In this document: positions 1 to 6,035 of the stretch, one piece after another
Layout: every line of letters starts with the position of its first letter
How positions within the stretch are numbered: the stretch's first letter is position 1
NCBI GenBank assembly: GCA_003499325.1
Contig: DNIP01000138.1
Coordinates: forward strand, 1,603 to 11,333
Length of the DNA stretch: 9,731 bases
Direction: 5' to 3'
Source of the DNA: Oscillospiraceae bacterium
Lineage (GTDB): Bacteria; Bacillota; Clostridia; Oscillospirales; Acutalibacteraceae
The notes under the pieces: model-generated
The model's database searches: none
Told to the model about the DNA's origin: nothing
What the model saw: only the letters and a program-made list of their open reading frames with translations
Position numbers and translations under genes: made by a program

Positions 1-149
1 CTTTTTATCAAGGATTAGTATAAGGAAAATGCATCTCGCTGACGCTCGGTCAATTGATACAATCCCTCAGTCCCCGTTCGGGGACAGCTCCCTTTACCAA
101 AGGGAGCCTTCCTTAACCTAATGACATTGTCCTTTCGGGAAGCCTCTCA
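1..149. repeat. Intergenic repeat region with tandem hairpins downstream of the patatin gene
   Basis: This is non-coding sequence after the stop codon of the minus-strand phospholipase gene. Two perfect hairpins lie back to back: GTCCCC/GGGGAC at 70-85 with a 4-nt loop, and GCTCCCTTT/AAAGGGAGC at 87-107 with a 3-nt loop. Positions 33-58 contain CTCGCTGACGCTCGGTCAATT, split here as CTCGCTGACGCTC and GGTCAATT. It resembles the inner core of the elements at 4477-4506 and 5957-5986 in inverse orientation. I remember the double hairpin as a common dispersed repeat of gut Clostridia, but could not confirm this. There is no T-tract after either hairpin in the minus direction, so a role as terminator of the proBAC-patatin transcript is possible but not shown. 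Confidence 0.6.
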
Positions 150-998
150 TTATTGCAAAAACTCTTTGATTCTTTTCAGCTCTCTTGTTGCGATCCTCAC
201 GCCCTCGTCGTATGCCGCCTGCAACTTGTCGGGATCATGCTCCGTGCGCGAGATTCCGAGCGGCTTGTCGGGACACAGTACCAGGGTGTTGCCCATGCGC
301 TCACACGCAAAGACATATTCACGCTGGAAGGCATACATTTTGTGGCGGTCAGCCATCACGCGCGCCATCTCGGGGTGCTTGCGGAGCATCGCGTTCATCA
401 GCGCCGGATTGTTCGGCTTCTTGATATATTTGCGCGGACGGGTCAGGACGACCACGTTCTTCTCATAGCCCTTGTGCTGCATAAAGCGCAGGGGGATCGA
501 ATCGCTCATGCCGCCGTCGAGCAGGGTGTAGCCGTCCACCTCGACGGGTGTGGACACCATCGGCATCGACGCGGACGCACGCATCCACAGGTAGCCGTTC
601 TCATCCGCCTGATCGACGCGCTTGTACACAGGCTCGCCCGTGTACACGTCGGTACAGACGACATAGAACTCCATTGGATTATCCGCAAAGGTCTGTTTAT
701 CAAAAACGTCCAACTCCTCGGGGATGGTACGGTAACAGAATTCCGCGCCGTACAGATCGCCCGTCTTGAGCAGCGACCATACCGAGCAATAGCGGCTGTC
801 GCGGCAGAAGCGCTTATTATAGCGGATCACGCGACCCGGCTGGCGGCTCTTATAGTTACAGCCGAACGCTGCACCTGCCGACACGCCGACCATCGCAGGA
901 AAGTCGATATCTTTCTCCATGAGGACGTCGGTCACGCCCGCGGTGAACATACCGCGCATCGCGCCGCCTTCCAACACTAAGCCTGTTCCCTTGCTCAT
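150..998 (-). CDS. Patatin-like phospholipase family protein
   Basis: This 282-residue protein has the patatin serine hydrolase layout, with a Ser-Asp catalytic dyad. The oxyanion-hole motif EGGAMRG is at residues 10-16, the nucleophile elbow GVSAG has Ser40, and the DGG motif has Asp161. No signal peptide or membrane segment is visible, so it is probably cytosolic or peripheral at the membrane. The part after about residue 190 is basic and helical and resembles the C-terminal region of the YjjU-like bacterial patatins. Expected activity is acyl-ester hydrolysis of lipids; the substrate is unknown. Its ATG (996-998) overlaps the proC stop codon in an ATGA arrangement, so it is the last gene of the proline operon and is probably translated by coupling. 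No known proline-pathway role explains this position. Family confidence is high, function low. Confidence 0.92.
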   Translation of the reverse strand: MSKGTGLVLEGGAMRGMFTAGVTDVLMEKDIDFPAMVGVSAGAAFGCNYKSRQPGRVIRYNKRFCRDSRYCSVWSLLKTGDLYGAEFCYRTIPEELDVFDKQTFADNPMEFYVVCTDVYTGEPVYKRVDQADENGYLWMRASASMPMVSTPVEVDGYTLLDGGMSDSIPLRFMQHKGYEKNVVVLTRPRKYIKKPNNPALMNAMLRKHPEMARVMADRHKMYAFQREYVFACERMGNTLVLCPDKPLGISRTEHDPDKLQAAYDEGVRIATRELKRIKEFLQ

Positions 999-1864
999 TC
1001 TGCCTTACCCAATTCTACGTTGCGCTTATAAGCGGCGGCTACCGCGTCGCTGACAGCCTCTTCCATTTTTGCGTCGTCGAGCGCCTTGACGCCCTCGATG
1101 GTGCTGCCGCCGGGAGAGCAGACGTTCTCGATCATCTTGTCGAGGGGAGCGGCATTGCCTTCGAGCATTTTAGCCGAACCGCGCACCGTCTGGATCGCCA
1201 GCGCCAGCGCGGTCTCTTCATCCAAGCCCGCGTTAATGCCGCCCTGCGCGAGACCGCGGACAAATTTATACACAAAGGCGGGGCCGCAGCCGGATACGGA
1301 GCAGCCTGCGTCCATCTGCTCTTCATCCATACCGGTCAGGTGACCCGCGTGCTTCATCAGGTTCAAAAATCTTCCGATCTCGATCTTGCTGACGTTCTCG
1401 GAGGTGGTGTACAGGATCTCGCCCTTGCCGACCTCGACCGCCAGGTTGGGCATGATGCGGATGACCTTATAGTCGCCGCCCGCCATCTTGCGGATCGTTT
1501 CGATGGACAGACCCGCCGCCATGGTGACCATGATCACATCCTTGTGCTTTTCGAGCTCCTTTTTGATCTCGCCGAGCATATCCGCCATCATCTGGGGCTT
1601 GACGCCGAGGAAAACATATTCGCTTTCCGCCACGACGGTACGGCTGTCGGCGAATTCACAGCCGATACGATGCGCCAGTGAGGACGCCTTTTCCGCGTCA
1701 TGGTCGCAGACGATGATCTGCTTGGTAGAGCGGGAAGCCGCCCGTGCCAGCGCTCCGCCCATGTTGCCGACGCCGATAAAACCGAAGCGATAATTGATTG
1801 TGCGGATATTCGGCACGTGCGCGCCGAAATTTGCGATTCCGCTGAAACCGAACTTGTGATTCAT
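995..1864 (-). CDS. proC: Pyrroline-5-carboxylate reductase
   Basis: The enzyme reduces 1-pyrroline-5-carboxylate to L-proline with NAD(P)H, the last step of proline synthesis, in the cytosol. The Rossmann motif [11 protein letters not shown] is at residues 27-37. GVKP (87-90), RIMPN (136-140), SGCGPA (191-196) and the P5CR signature around SPGGSTIEG (250-258) all follow in the normal order. At 289 residues it is about 20-25 longer than usual, and all the excess is at the N terminus. Residues 2-15 look like a degenerate copy of residues 24-37. The start at 1864 is supported by the ATGA overlap with the proA stop and by a GGAAGGGG stretch 9 nt upstream. A GTG at codon 17 would remove most of the extension but has no ribosome binding site. 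The stop overlaps the start of the phospholipase gene. Confidence 0.96.
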   Translation of the reverse strand: MNHKFGFSGIANFGAHVPNIRTINYRFGFIGVGNMGGALARAASRSTKQIIVCDHDAEKASSLAHRIGCEFADSRTVVAESEYVFLGVKPQMMADMLGEIKKELEKHKDVIMVTMAAGLSIETIRKMAGGDYKVIRIMPNLAVEVGKGEILYTTSENVSKIEIGRFLNLMKHAGHLTGMDEEQMDAGCSVSGCGPAFVYKFVRGLAQGGINAGLDEETALALAIQTVRGSAKMLEGNAAPLDKMIENVCSPGGSTIEGVKALDDAKMEEAVSDAVAAAYKRNVELGKAE

Positions 1865-3108
1865 CTGATATTGCCCCTTCCCGTAATAATATATTTATAA
1901 GTGTTCAGCTCCTCAAGACCCATCGGGCCGCGCGCATGGAGCTTTTGTGTAGAAATACCCATCTCGCATCCGAGTCCGAACTCACCGCCGTCGGTGAAGC
2001 GGGTGGACGCATTGACATAGACCGACGAGCTGTCGATGCCGCGCGTAAAGATTGCGGCGGCTTTTTCATCGGCAGTGACGATCGCTTCACTGTGACCGGT
2101 GGAATGGGCGTTGATATGGGCGACCGCCTCACGCACATCCTTCACGATCTTGACCGCCAAGATATAATCAAGGAACTCGGTGTCGAAGTCATCCTCGCCC
2201 GCGGGGGTACCGTCGATGATCGCGGCGGCCTTTTCATCGAGCCTGAGCTCGACGGGATTGACCTCTCTGCCGTCTACCAAAAGCGTTTTGAGCTTCGGCA
2301 AAAACTCCTCGGCGATATCCTCGGCGACCACCAGCACCTCCTCGGCGTTGCAGACAGAGGGTCGCGAGCACTTGGCGTTCTCTACGATCTTCAGCGCCAT
2401 GTCGATATCGGCGGCGCTGTCGATATAAATATGACAGATACCGGTGCCTGTCTGGATGCAGGGCACGGTAGCGTTCTTCACGATCGCGGAGATCAGCCCC
2501 TTTCCGCCGCGCGGGATCAGCAGATCCACATAGCCGTCGGCGGTCATCAGCTCATTGGCGCTCGCGCGGGTGGTGTCCTCGACGAGGAGCACCATGTCCT
2601 CATGCAAGCCTGCCGCTTTGAGCCCCGCTCTGAGCGCGTCTACGATCGCCGCGGCGCTTTTGTGCGCTTCCTTACCGCAGCGCAGCACACAGACGTTGCC
2701 GCTCTTCAAGGCGAGCGCGGCGGCGTCGGAGGTGACGTTCGGGCGGCTCTCATAGATGATCGCCACCACGCCCAACGCGACGGACACACGCTCGATGACC
2801 AGTCCGCCTGGACGCTCATGGTGCTTCAATATCCTGCCGAGCGGCGAGGGCAACGCCGCCACCTCGCGGATGCCCTGCGCCATGCCTTTGATGCGTTCAT
2901 CAGAGAGCATCAGGCGGTCGATCATCACGTCGCTGATCTTTCCGCGCGCCACTTCAATATCCTGCGCATTCGCGGCAAGAATCGCCGCGGTGTGCTTCTC
3001 GAGCTGATCCGCCATTTGCAGTAATGCGCGGTCGATATCCTGAGGCTCCACAGCGCCGAGCAGCGCCTTTGCCTCTTTCGCTTTTACCAAGAGTTCATGT
3101 GTGGTCAT
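1861..3108 (-). CDS. proA: Glutamate-5-semialdehyde dehydrogenase (gamma-glutamyl phosphate reductase)
   Basis: ProA reduces gamma-glutamyl phosphate to glutamate-5-semialdehyde with NADPH, the second step of proline synthesis, and usually works with ProB. With the start at 3108 the protein is 415 residues, the standard length. The aldehyde-dehydrogenase-like fold is evident: [12 protein letters not shown] at 119-130, [10 protein letters not shown] at 197-206, and the catalytic cysteine in [11 protein letters not shown] (Cys253). The open frame extends 24 codons further upstream, but those codons run into the intergenic element. ATG 3108 is preceded by GAAGGGA at a good distance and begins the normal N terminus MTTHELL. 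It is separated from proB by 170 bp containing a heptad-bounded element, and its stop overlaps proC by ATGA. I expect one proB-proA-proC-patatin transcript. Confidence 0.97.
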   Translation of the reverse strand: MTTHELLVKAKEAKALLGAVEPQDIDRALLQMADQLEKHTAAILAANAQDIEVARGKISDVMIDRLMLSDERIKGMAQGIREVAALPSPLGRILKHHERPGGLVIERVSVALGVVAIIYESRPNVTSDAAALALKSGNVCVLRCGKEAHKSAAAIVDALRAGLKAAGLHEDMVLLVEDTTRASANELMTADGYVDLLIPRGGKGLISAIVKNATVPCIQTGTGICHIYIDSAADIDMALKIVENAKCSRPSVCNAEEVLVVAEDIAEEFLPKLKTLLVDGREVNPVELRLDEKAAAIIDGTPAGEDDFDTEFLDYILAVKIVKDVREAVAHINAHSTGHSEAIVTADEKAAAIFTRGIDSSSVYVNASTRFTDGGEFGLGCEMGISTQKLHARGPMGLEELNTYKYIITGRGNIR

Positions 3109-3127
3109 AGTAGATCCCTTCTTTATA

Positions 3128-3275
3128 ATTATGAATGAGGAATGAAAGGAAACAATTTGTGTTTTGATTATAAATGTCATTGCGAAGCCATTTATGGCTG
3201 TAGCAATCTCAACCTATCAATGGGTGAGGGTGAAACCCTCCCGAGATTCCTAATTCCTAACTCCTAATTCCTCAT
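3128..3275. repeat. Heptad-bounded element B between proB and proA
   Basis: The 170-bp gap inside the proline operon is almost filled by a structured element. On the right, the minus strand reads ATGAGGA, ATTAGGA, GTTAGGA, ATTAGGA (3275 down to 3248). On the left, the plus strand reads ATTATGA, ATGAGGA, ATGAAAG (3128-3148), so the ends are degenerate inverted arrays with a 7-bp period. The interior folds: a hairpin at 3179-3207 (ATTGC..AGCCAT / ATGGCT..GCAAT), then AATCTC (3205-3210) paired with GAGATT (3243-3248), enclosing GAGGGT/ACCCTC at 3226-3240. The start TGTCATTGCGAAGCC resembles a dispersed palindromic repeat I recall from many bacteria. The right array begins 3 bp after the proB stop codon, and the left end lies about 20 bp before the proA start. 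Confidence 0.7.
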
Positions 3276-3278
3276 TAA

Positions 3279-4049
3279 TTATTTCTTCTTTGCGACAAAT
3301 CTTGTGCAAACGGCGTCGCCGTCCATGATATCATAGAGGATGTCGGGATCCTTGCCGTTGGCGATGACGACCTCAATGCCGTTCGCTGTCGCGAGCTTAG
3401 CCGCCTTGAGCTTAGTCACCATGCCGCCGGTGCCGAGTTTGGAGCCTGCCGCTCCGGCGAGCGCCTCGATCTCGGGGGTGATCTCCTCGATGACCTCCAG
3501 CCGCTTTGCGTCGGGATCGACAGCGGGGTTCGCGGTATAGAGCCCGTCGATATCCGAGAGGATAATCAACAGCTGAGCGTCCACGCGTTCGGCGATGATC
3601 GCGCCGAGGGTATCGTTATCGCCGATGACGATCTCATCGGTCGTGACGGTATCGTTTTCATTGACGATGGGGATCACGCCCAGCTCCAGCAGGCGGTACA
3701 GGGTGTTGTCGAGATTTTTGCCGTAGTCGTCGATCGCGACGAACGCGCCGGTCATCAATATCTGCGCAACAGTATGATTATACTCGCCGAACAGCTTGTC
3801 ATAGACATACATCAGCTCGCACTGACCGATCGCCGCGCCTGCCTGCAAAGTGGAAATATCATCGGGGCGGCTGTGGATGCCGACCTTGCTCAGACCCATG
3901 CCGATCGCGCCGGACGACACCAGCACGATCTCATTGCCCGCGTTTTTCAAATCGGAGATGACCTTGCACATCTTCTCGACGCGCTTGATATTCAACAGTC
4001 CCGTAGAATGGGTGAGCGTCGAGGTGCCCACCTTGATCACGATTCTCAT
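3279..4049 (-). CDS. proB: Glutamate 5-kinase, short form without PUA domain
   Basis: ProB phosphorylates glutamate with ATP to gamma-glutamyl phosphate, the committed and usually proline-inhibited step of proline synthesis. The 256-residue protein is a complete amino-acid-kinase domain: KVGTS at 6-10, VSSGAIGMG at 44-52, NENDTV at 130-135, LSDIDGLY at 164-171 and GTGGMVTKLKAA at 206-217. It lacks the C-terminal PUA domain found in the ~367-residue E. coli enzyme. Start 4049 follows GGAGGG closely and gives the usual N terminus MRIVIKVGTS, whereas an upstream in-frame start at 4088 would lie between promoter and ribosome binding site without its own. The gene has a strong promoter at 4118-4146 and a leader of about 60 nt, too short for a proline T-box. 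The stop codon is almost immediately followed by element B. Confidence 0.97.
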   Translation of the reverse strand: MRIVIKVGTSTLTHSTGLLNIKRVEKMCKVISDLKNAGNEIVLVSSGAIGMGLSKVGIHSRPDDISTLQAGAAIGQCELMYVYDKLFGEYNHTVAQILMTGAFVAIDDYGKNLDNTLYRLLELGVIPIVNENDTVTTDEIVIGDNDTLGAIIAERVDAQLLIILSDIDGLYTANPAVDPDAKRLEVIEEITPEIEALAGAAGSKLGTGGMVTKLKAAKLATANGIEVVIANGKDPDILYDIMDGDAVCTRFVAKKK

Positions 4050-4117
4050 ATTTTCCCTCCAAATCAATACCGTACCCGCACAAAGCATTCCATCGGGATT
4101 TAGTATTATCCAATGAT

Positions 4118-4146
4118 ATTATATCACACTGTACACTTTAAGTCAA
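4118..4146 (-). promoter_or_regulatory. Sigma-A promoter of the proBAC-patatin operon
   Basis: On the minus strand, TTGACT (4146-4141) and TATAAT (4123-4118) are separated by exactly 17 bp. The predicted transcription start is near 4111, giving a leader of about 60 nt before proB. No long leader fold (T-box or riboswitch) fits in that length. The left heptad array of element C begins 22 bp upstream of the -35 box. Confidence 0.85.
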
Positions 4147-4233
4147 TAAAGCGGTAAAATAATTACAGTGAGGAGTGAGGAGTTAGGAGTGAGGAGTTGA
4201 TGGTGGACTTGAGGAGTTGTCCAAATCTTTTGA

Positions 4234-4268
4234 GGTGCTGTCAAAATCTTGATTTTGGTTACAGCACC
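4234..4268. other. Long two-segment hairpin inside element C
   Basis: The arms GGTGCTGT and ACAGCACC (8 bp) enclose a second perfect 7-bp stem, CAAAATC/GATTTTG, with a 2-nt loop. Only a 3-nt bulge (GTT) interrupts the 15 pairs. There is no T-tract, so it is not a simple terminator. It may be a cruciform or RNA structure belonging to the element. Confidence 0.6.
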
Positions 4269-4421
4269 CATGCGTTAGCTGATTTGGCATACAACTCCCA
4301 TGCAACAACGCTCCAAGAGCGGATTTATCCGCGATTGGCTAAGCGCCACTGCTCGTCCACACCTGATTCTATTTACGACCATTACAAAATGTTGTAGACA
4401 TAGTCAACGATGTGATAATCC

Positions 4422-4464
4422 AAAAAAGCGCTTGCAACCCTGTAGAGTGGTATGCAAGCGCTTT
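4422..4464 (-). terminator. Intrinsic terminator of purC
   Basis: On the minus strand a perfect 12-bp stem, AAAGCGCTTGCA/TGCAAGCGCTTT (arms 4453-4464 and 4425-4436), is followed by a run of six T (complement of 4422-4427, partly inside the stem). It lies about 75 bp beyond the purC stop, inside element C. It separates purC transcription from the proB promoter downstream. Confidence 0.88.
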
Positions 4465-4476
4465 ATCATTATATTA

Positions 4477-4506
4477 TAGAATTGTTTGAGCGGAGCGAGT
4501 AACCGG
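4477..4506. repeat. Conserved inner core, copy in element C
   Basis: This 30-bp segment begins TAGAATTGT and ends AGCGAGTAACCGG. It is 26/30 identical to 5957-5986, and in both places it touches the right-hand heptad array. The four mismatches are confined to the middle (positions 10-11, 14 and 17). Confidence 0.7.
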
Positions 4507-4537
4507 AACTCCTCAATCCTAACTCCTAACTCCTCAC

Positions 4538-5245
4538 TTAAGAGAGCCTTCCCATAATCTCGGCATACGCGTCCTCTACGCCGCCGAGGTCGCGGCGGAA
4601 GCGATCCTTGTCGAGCTTTTCCTTGGTCTCAGCGTCCCAGAAGCGGCAGGTGTCGGGGCTGATCTCGTCAGCGAGGACGATAGTGCCGTCGGACAATCTG
4701 CCGAACTCGAGCTTGAAGTCAACGAGAATGACGCCGCGCTCTTTCCAATACGCCTTCATGTAATCGTTCACGGCAAAGGCGTACTTCTTGATGGTCTCGA
4801 TCTCCTCCTCGGTGGCGAGCTTCAGCGCCAGCGCATGATAAGCGTTGATCAGCGGATCACCGAGATCGTCGTTCTTATAGGAGAACTCGATGGTGGGTCG
4901 CTCAAAGACGACGCCCTCTTCCACGCCGTAGTTCTTGGAGAAGGAGCCGGCAGCGATATTGCGAATGATAACCTCGAGAGGCACGATGGAAACCTTCTTG
5001 ACCACGGTCTCACGGTCGCTGAGCTCCTCGACAAAGTGAGTGGGGACGCCCGCTTCCTTCTCGAGCTTCTGCATCAACAGGTTGCTCATCTTGTTGTTGA
5101 TAACGCCCTTGCCGACGATGGTGCCCTTTTTCAGACCGTTGAATGCGGTCGCGTCATCCTTATAGGATACGATATAGCATTCGGGGTCGTCGGTCATAAA
5201 GACCTTCTTCGCCTTGCCTTCATAGAGCTGTTCACGTTTTTCCAT
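4538..5245 (-). CDS. purC: Phosphoribosylaminoimidazole-succinocarboxamide synthase (SAICAR synthetase)
   Basis: PurC joins CAIR and aspartate with ATP to make SAICAR in de novo purine synthesis, in the cytosol. The 235-residue length is typical of the bacterial enzyme. Recognisable segments are [10 protein letters not shown] (7-16), [10 protein letters not shown] (93-102), GDPLIN (129-134), VDFKLEFGR (175-183) and [14 protein letters not shown] (191-204). The start follows GGGAGG at good distance. It stands alone with its own promoter (5316-5344) and terminator (4422-4464). No other pur gene is in the window, and I see no guanine riboswitch. The transcript is predicted to begin at the 5' arm of a strong hairpin (5276-5312). 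A heptad array starts immediately after the TAA stop. Confidence 0.97.
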   Translation of the reverse strand: MEKREQLYEGKAKKVFMTDDPECYIVSYKDDATAFNGLKKGTIVGKGVINNKMSNLLMQKLEKEAGVPTHFVEELSDRETVVKKVSIVPLEVIIRNIAAGSFSKNYGVEEGVVFERPTIEFSYKNDDLGDPLINAYHALALKLATEEEIETIKKYAFAVNDYMKAYWKERGVILVDFKLEFGRLSDGTIVLADEISPDTCRFWDAETKEKLDKDRFRRDLGGVEDAYAEIMGRLS

Positions 5246-5275
5246 AATAATACCTCCCGTATCTCATTAAACGTT

Positions 5276-5312
5276 TATTGTAGGGGAGGGGCAAGCCCCC
5301 TCCCCTACAATA
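5276..5312. repeat. Large perfect palindrome at the predicted 5' end of purC mRNA
   Basis: The arms 5276-5291 and 5297-5312 pair perfectly over 16 bp (core GTAGGGGAGGGG with CCCCTCCCCTAC) around a 5-nt loop. I recall similar GTAGGGG-type palindromes as dispersed repeats in gut Clostridia. Here it lies directly downstream of the purC -10 box, so the mRNA would start in its 5' arm. It ends about 20 nt before the purC ribosome binding site. Confidence 0.8.
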
Positions 5313-5315
5313 GGT

Positions 5316-5344
5316 TTTATACACCAGATAAGGCGGTGTGTCAA
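5316..5344 (-). promoter_or_regulatory. Sigma-A promoter of purC
   Basis: On the minus strand, TTGACA (5344-5339) and TATAAA (5321-5316) are separated by 17 bp. The expected start near 5309 falls in the first arm of the 5276-5312 palindrome. About 80 bp away is a divergent promoter for the cysteine-protein gene. I found no recognisable PurR-type operator between them. Confidence 0.82.
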
Positions 5345-5426
5345 TAATCCCGACGAGATTTCGGATATTTGTACAGACGGGGTGCTTTTTCGTGCAAAGT
5401 TTTTGAGAAAATAATAAACACGGCGG

Positions 5427-5455
5427 TTGACATCACAGGAGAAAAGTAGGATAAT
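5427..5455 (+). promoter_or_regulatory. Sigma-A promoter of the C_GCAxxG_C_C gene
   Basis: A consensus -35 TTGACA (5427-5432) and a -10 GATAAT (5450-5455) are 17 bp apart. The leader is about 45 nt, with AAAGGA at 5493-5498 serving the ATG at 5507. It is divergent from the purC promoter. Confidence 0.8.
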
Positions 5456-5506
5456 GAGCAACGGATAAGCAATACTATTATCATCACTACATAAAGGAAT
5501 GATTTA

Positions 5507-5878
5507 ATGAACCGATCTGATCTCGGCGCTGAATTAAAGCGCTCCCACAACTGCTGTCAGGCGGTGCTGCTCGCCTTTGAAGACCTGCTCCCCTATGACA
5601 GGGAATCCCTGTTGCTGCTTGGCTCGACCTTCGGCTCGGGCATGGGCGGTATGATGGGCACCTGCGGCGCACTGATCGGCGCTGAGATGGTGCTCGGCGT
5701 CCTGAGCAAGCAGACGCGCGGCATGAATCCGACCAGCCGCAAGCTGTTCCAAGCGTTTGAAGAGAAATGCGGCGCGTCACGCTGCATCGACCTCAAGGGC
5801 GTAGTAACGGGACACATGCTCTGCTCCTGCGAGGATTGCGTAAGGAACGCTATAGAATTAGTTGATGAAATACTTTGA
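5507..5878 (+). CDS. C_GCAxxG_C_C family cysteine-rich protein
   Basis: This 123-residue cytosolic protein has the conserved cysteine pattern of the C_GCAxxG_C_C family (a putative redox or metal-binding family). HNCCQAVLLAF carries Cys16/17, the glycine-rich segment FGSGMGGMMGTCGALIG carries Cys53, and the C-terminal cysteines are 88, 93, 106, 108 and 111. The eight cysteines, several in close pairs, suggest an iron-sulfur or other metal site or disulfide chemistry, but the biochemical function of the family is, as far as I know, not settled. There is no signal peptide; some hydrophobic helix content lies around 50-66. It is the first gene after its promoter and has no terminator before the M16C protease, so the two may be co-transcribed across the 157-bp gap. 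Confidence 0.88.
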   Translation: MNRSDLGAELKRSHNCCQAVLLAFEDLLPYDRESLLLLGSTFGSGMGGMMGTCGALIGAEMVLGVLSKQTRGMNPTSRKLFQAFEEKCGASRCIDLKGVVTGHMLCSCEDCVRNAIELVDEIL

Positions 5879-5901
5879 TCGAAATAACAACTACTGATTG
5901 G

Positions 5902-6017
5902 GTTAACGGATATCGGATAACGGTGAAGGGAAACGCTCCGCGTTTTGGATTGATATTAGAATTGTCCGAACGCAGCGAGTAACCGGCACCGTTAACCGTT
6001 CACTGTTAACCGTTCTA
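5902..6017. repeat. Heptad-bounded element D between the cysteine protein and the protease
   Basis: The left array on the plus strand reads GTTAACG, GATATCG, GATAACG, GTGAAGG (5902-5929). The right array on the minus strand reads TAGAACG, GTTAACA, GTGAACG, GTTAACG (6017 down to 5990). The short interior has a small hairpin (AAACGC/GCGTTT at 5931-5945) and the 30-bp core at 5957-5986 shared with element C. The right array ends 1-2 bp before the GGAAAGGA ribosome binding site of the protease gene. No T-tract follows the structures, so read-through from the upstream gene is expected. Confidence 0.7.
5957..5986. repeat. Conserved inner core, copy in element D
   Basis: It is 26/30 identical to 4477-4506 and stands in the same orientation relative to its right-hand heptad array, although the heptads themselves differ (ACG-type here, GGA-type there). 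Confidence 0.7.
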
Positions 6018-6035
6018 CGGAAAGGATCCTGAATC

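Larger units (their letters stand above)
4168..4537. repeat. Heptad-bounded element C (370 bp) between purC and the proB promoter
   Basis: The two ends are near-perfect inverted arrays of a 7-bp unit. The plus strand at 4168-4198 reads GTGAGGA, GTGAGGA, GTTAGGA, GTGAGGA, GTT. The minus strand from 4537 reads GTGAGGA, GTTAGGA, GTTAGGA, TTGAGGA, GTT. Inside, a 15-bp hairpin at 4234-4268 is made of GGTGCTGT/ACAGCACC plus CAAAATC/GATTTTG. GCGGAT/ATCCGC lies at 4319-4332, the purC terminator at 4422-4464, and a core at 4477-4506 shared with element D. An open frame of 66 codons starting at TTG/ATG 4197/4200 lies within the left array. It has no convincing ribosome binding site or family resemblance, and I do not call it a gene. 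The right array starts at the base after the purC stop codon. Confidence 0.72.

Noticed and set aside
153..980. Long plus-strand open frame opposite the phospholipase, and a similar one opposite proA (1936-3024)
   Set aside because: Both are antisense shadows of GC-rich coding sequence with His/Arg/Asp-rich compositions and no supporting start signals, whereas the minus-strand frames match well-known families.
3109..3180. Longer ProA starting at 3180
   Set aside because: The extra 24 codons lie in element B, have no ribosome binding site, and would lengthen a protein that has the standard 415 residues from ATG 3108.
4050..4117. T-box or other riboswitch in the proB leader
   Set aside because: The promoter position leaves only about 60 nt, too little for a T-box, and no specifier or antiterminator sequence is seen.
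4197..4397. 66-codon open frame inside element C
   Set aside because: It starts within the heptad array, has only a chance GGAG too close to the start, runs through hairpins, and resembles no known protein. It is more likely a by-product of the repeat element.
5246..5315. Guanine/purine riboswitch upstream of purC
   Set aside because: The leader is about 65 nt and mostly a simple palindrome. The conserved purine aptamer three-way junction does not fit.
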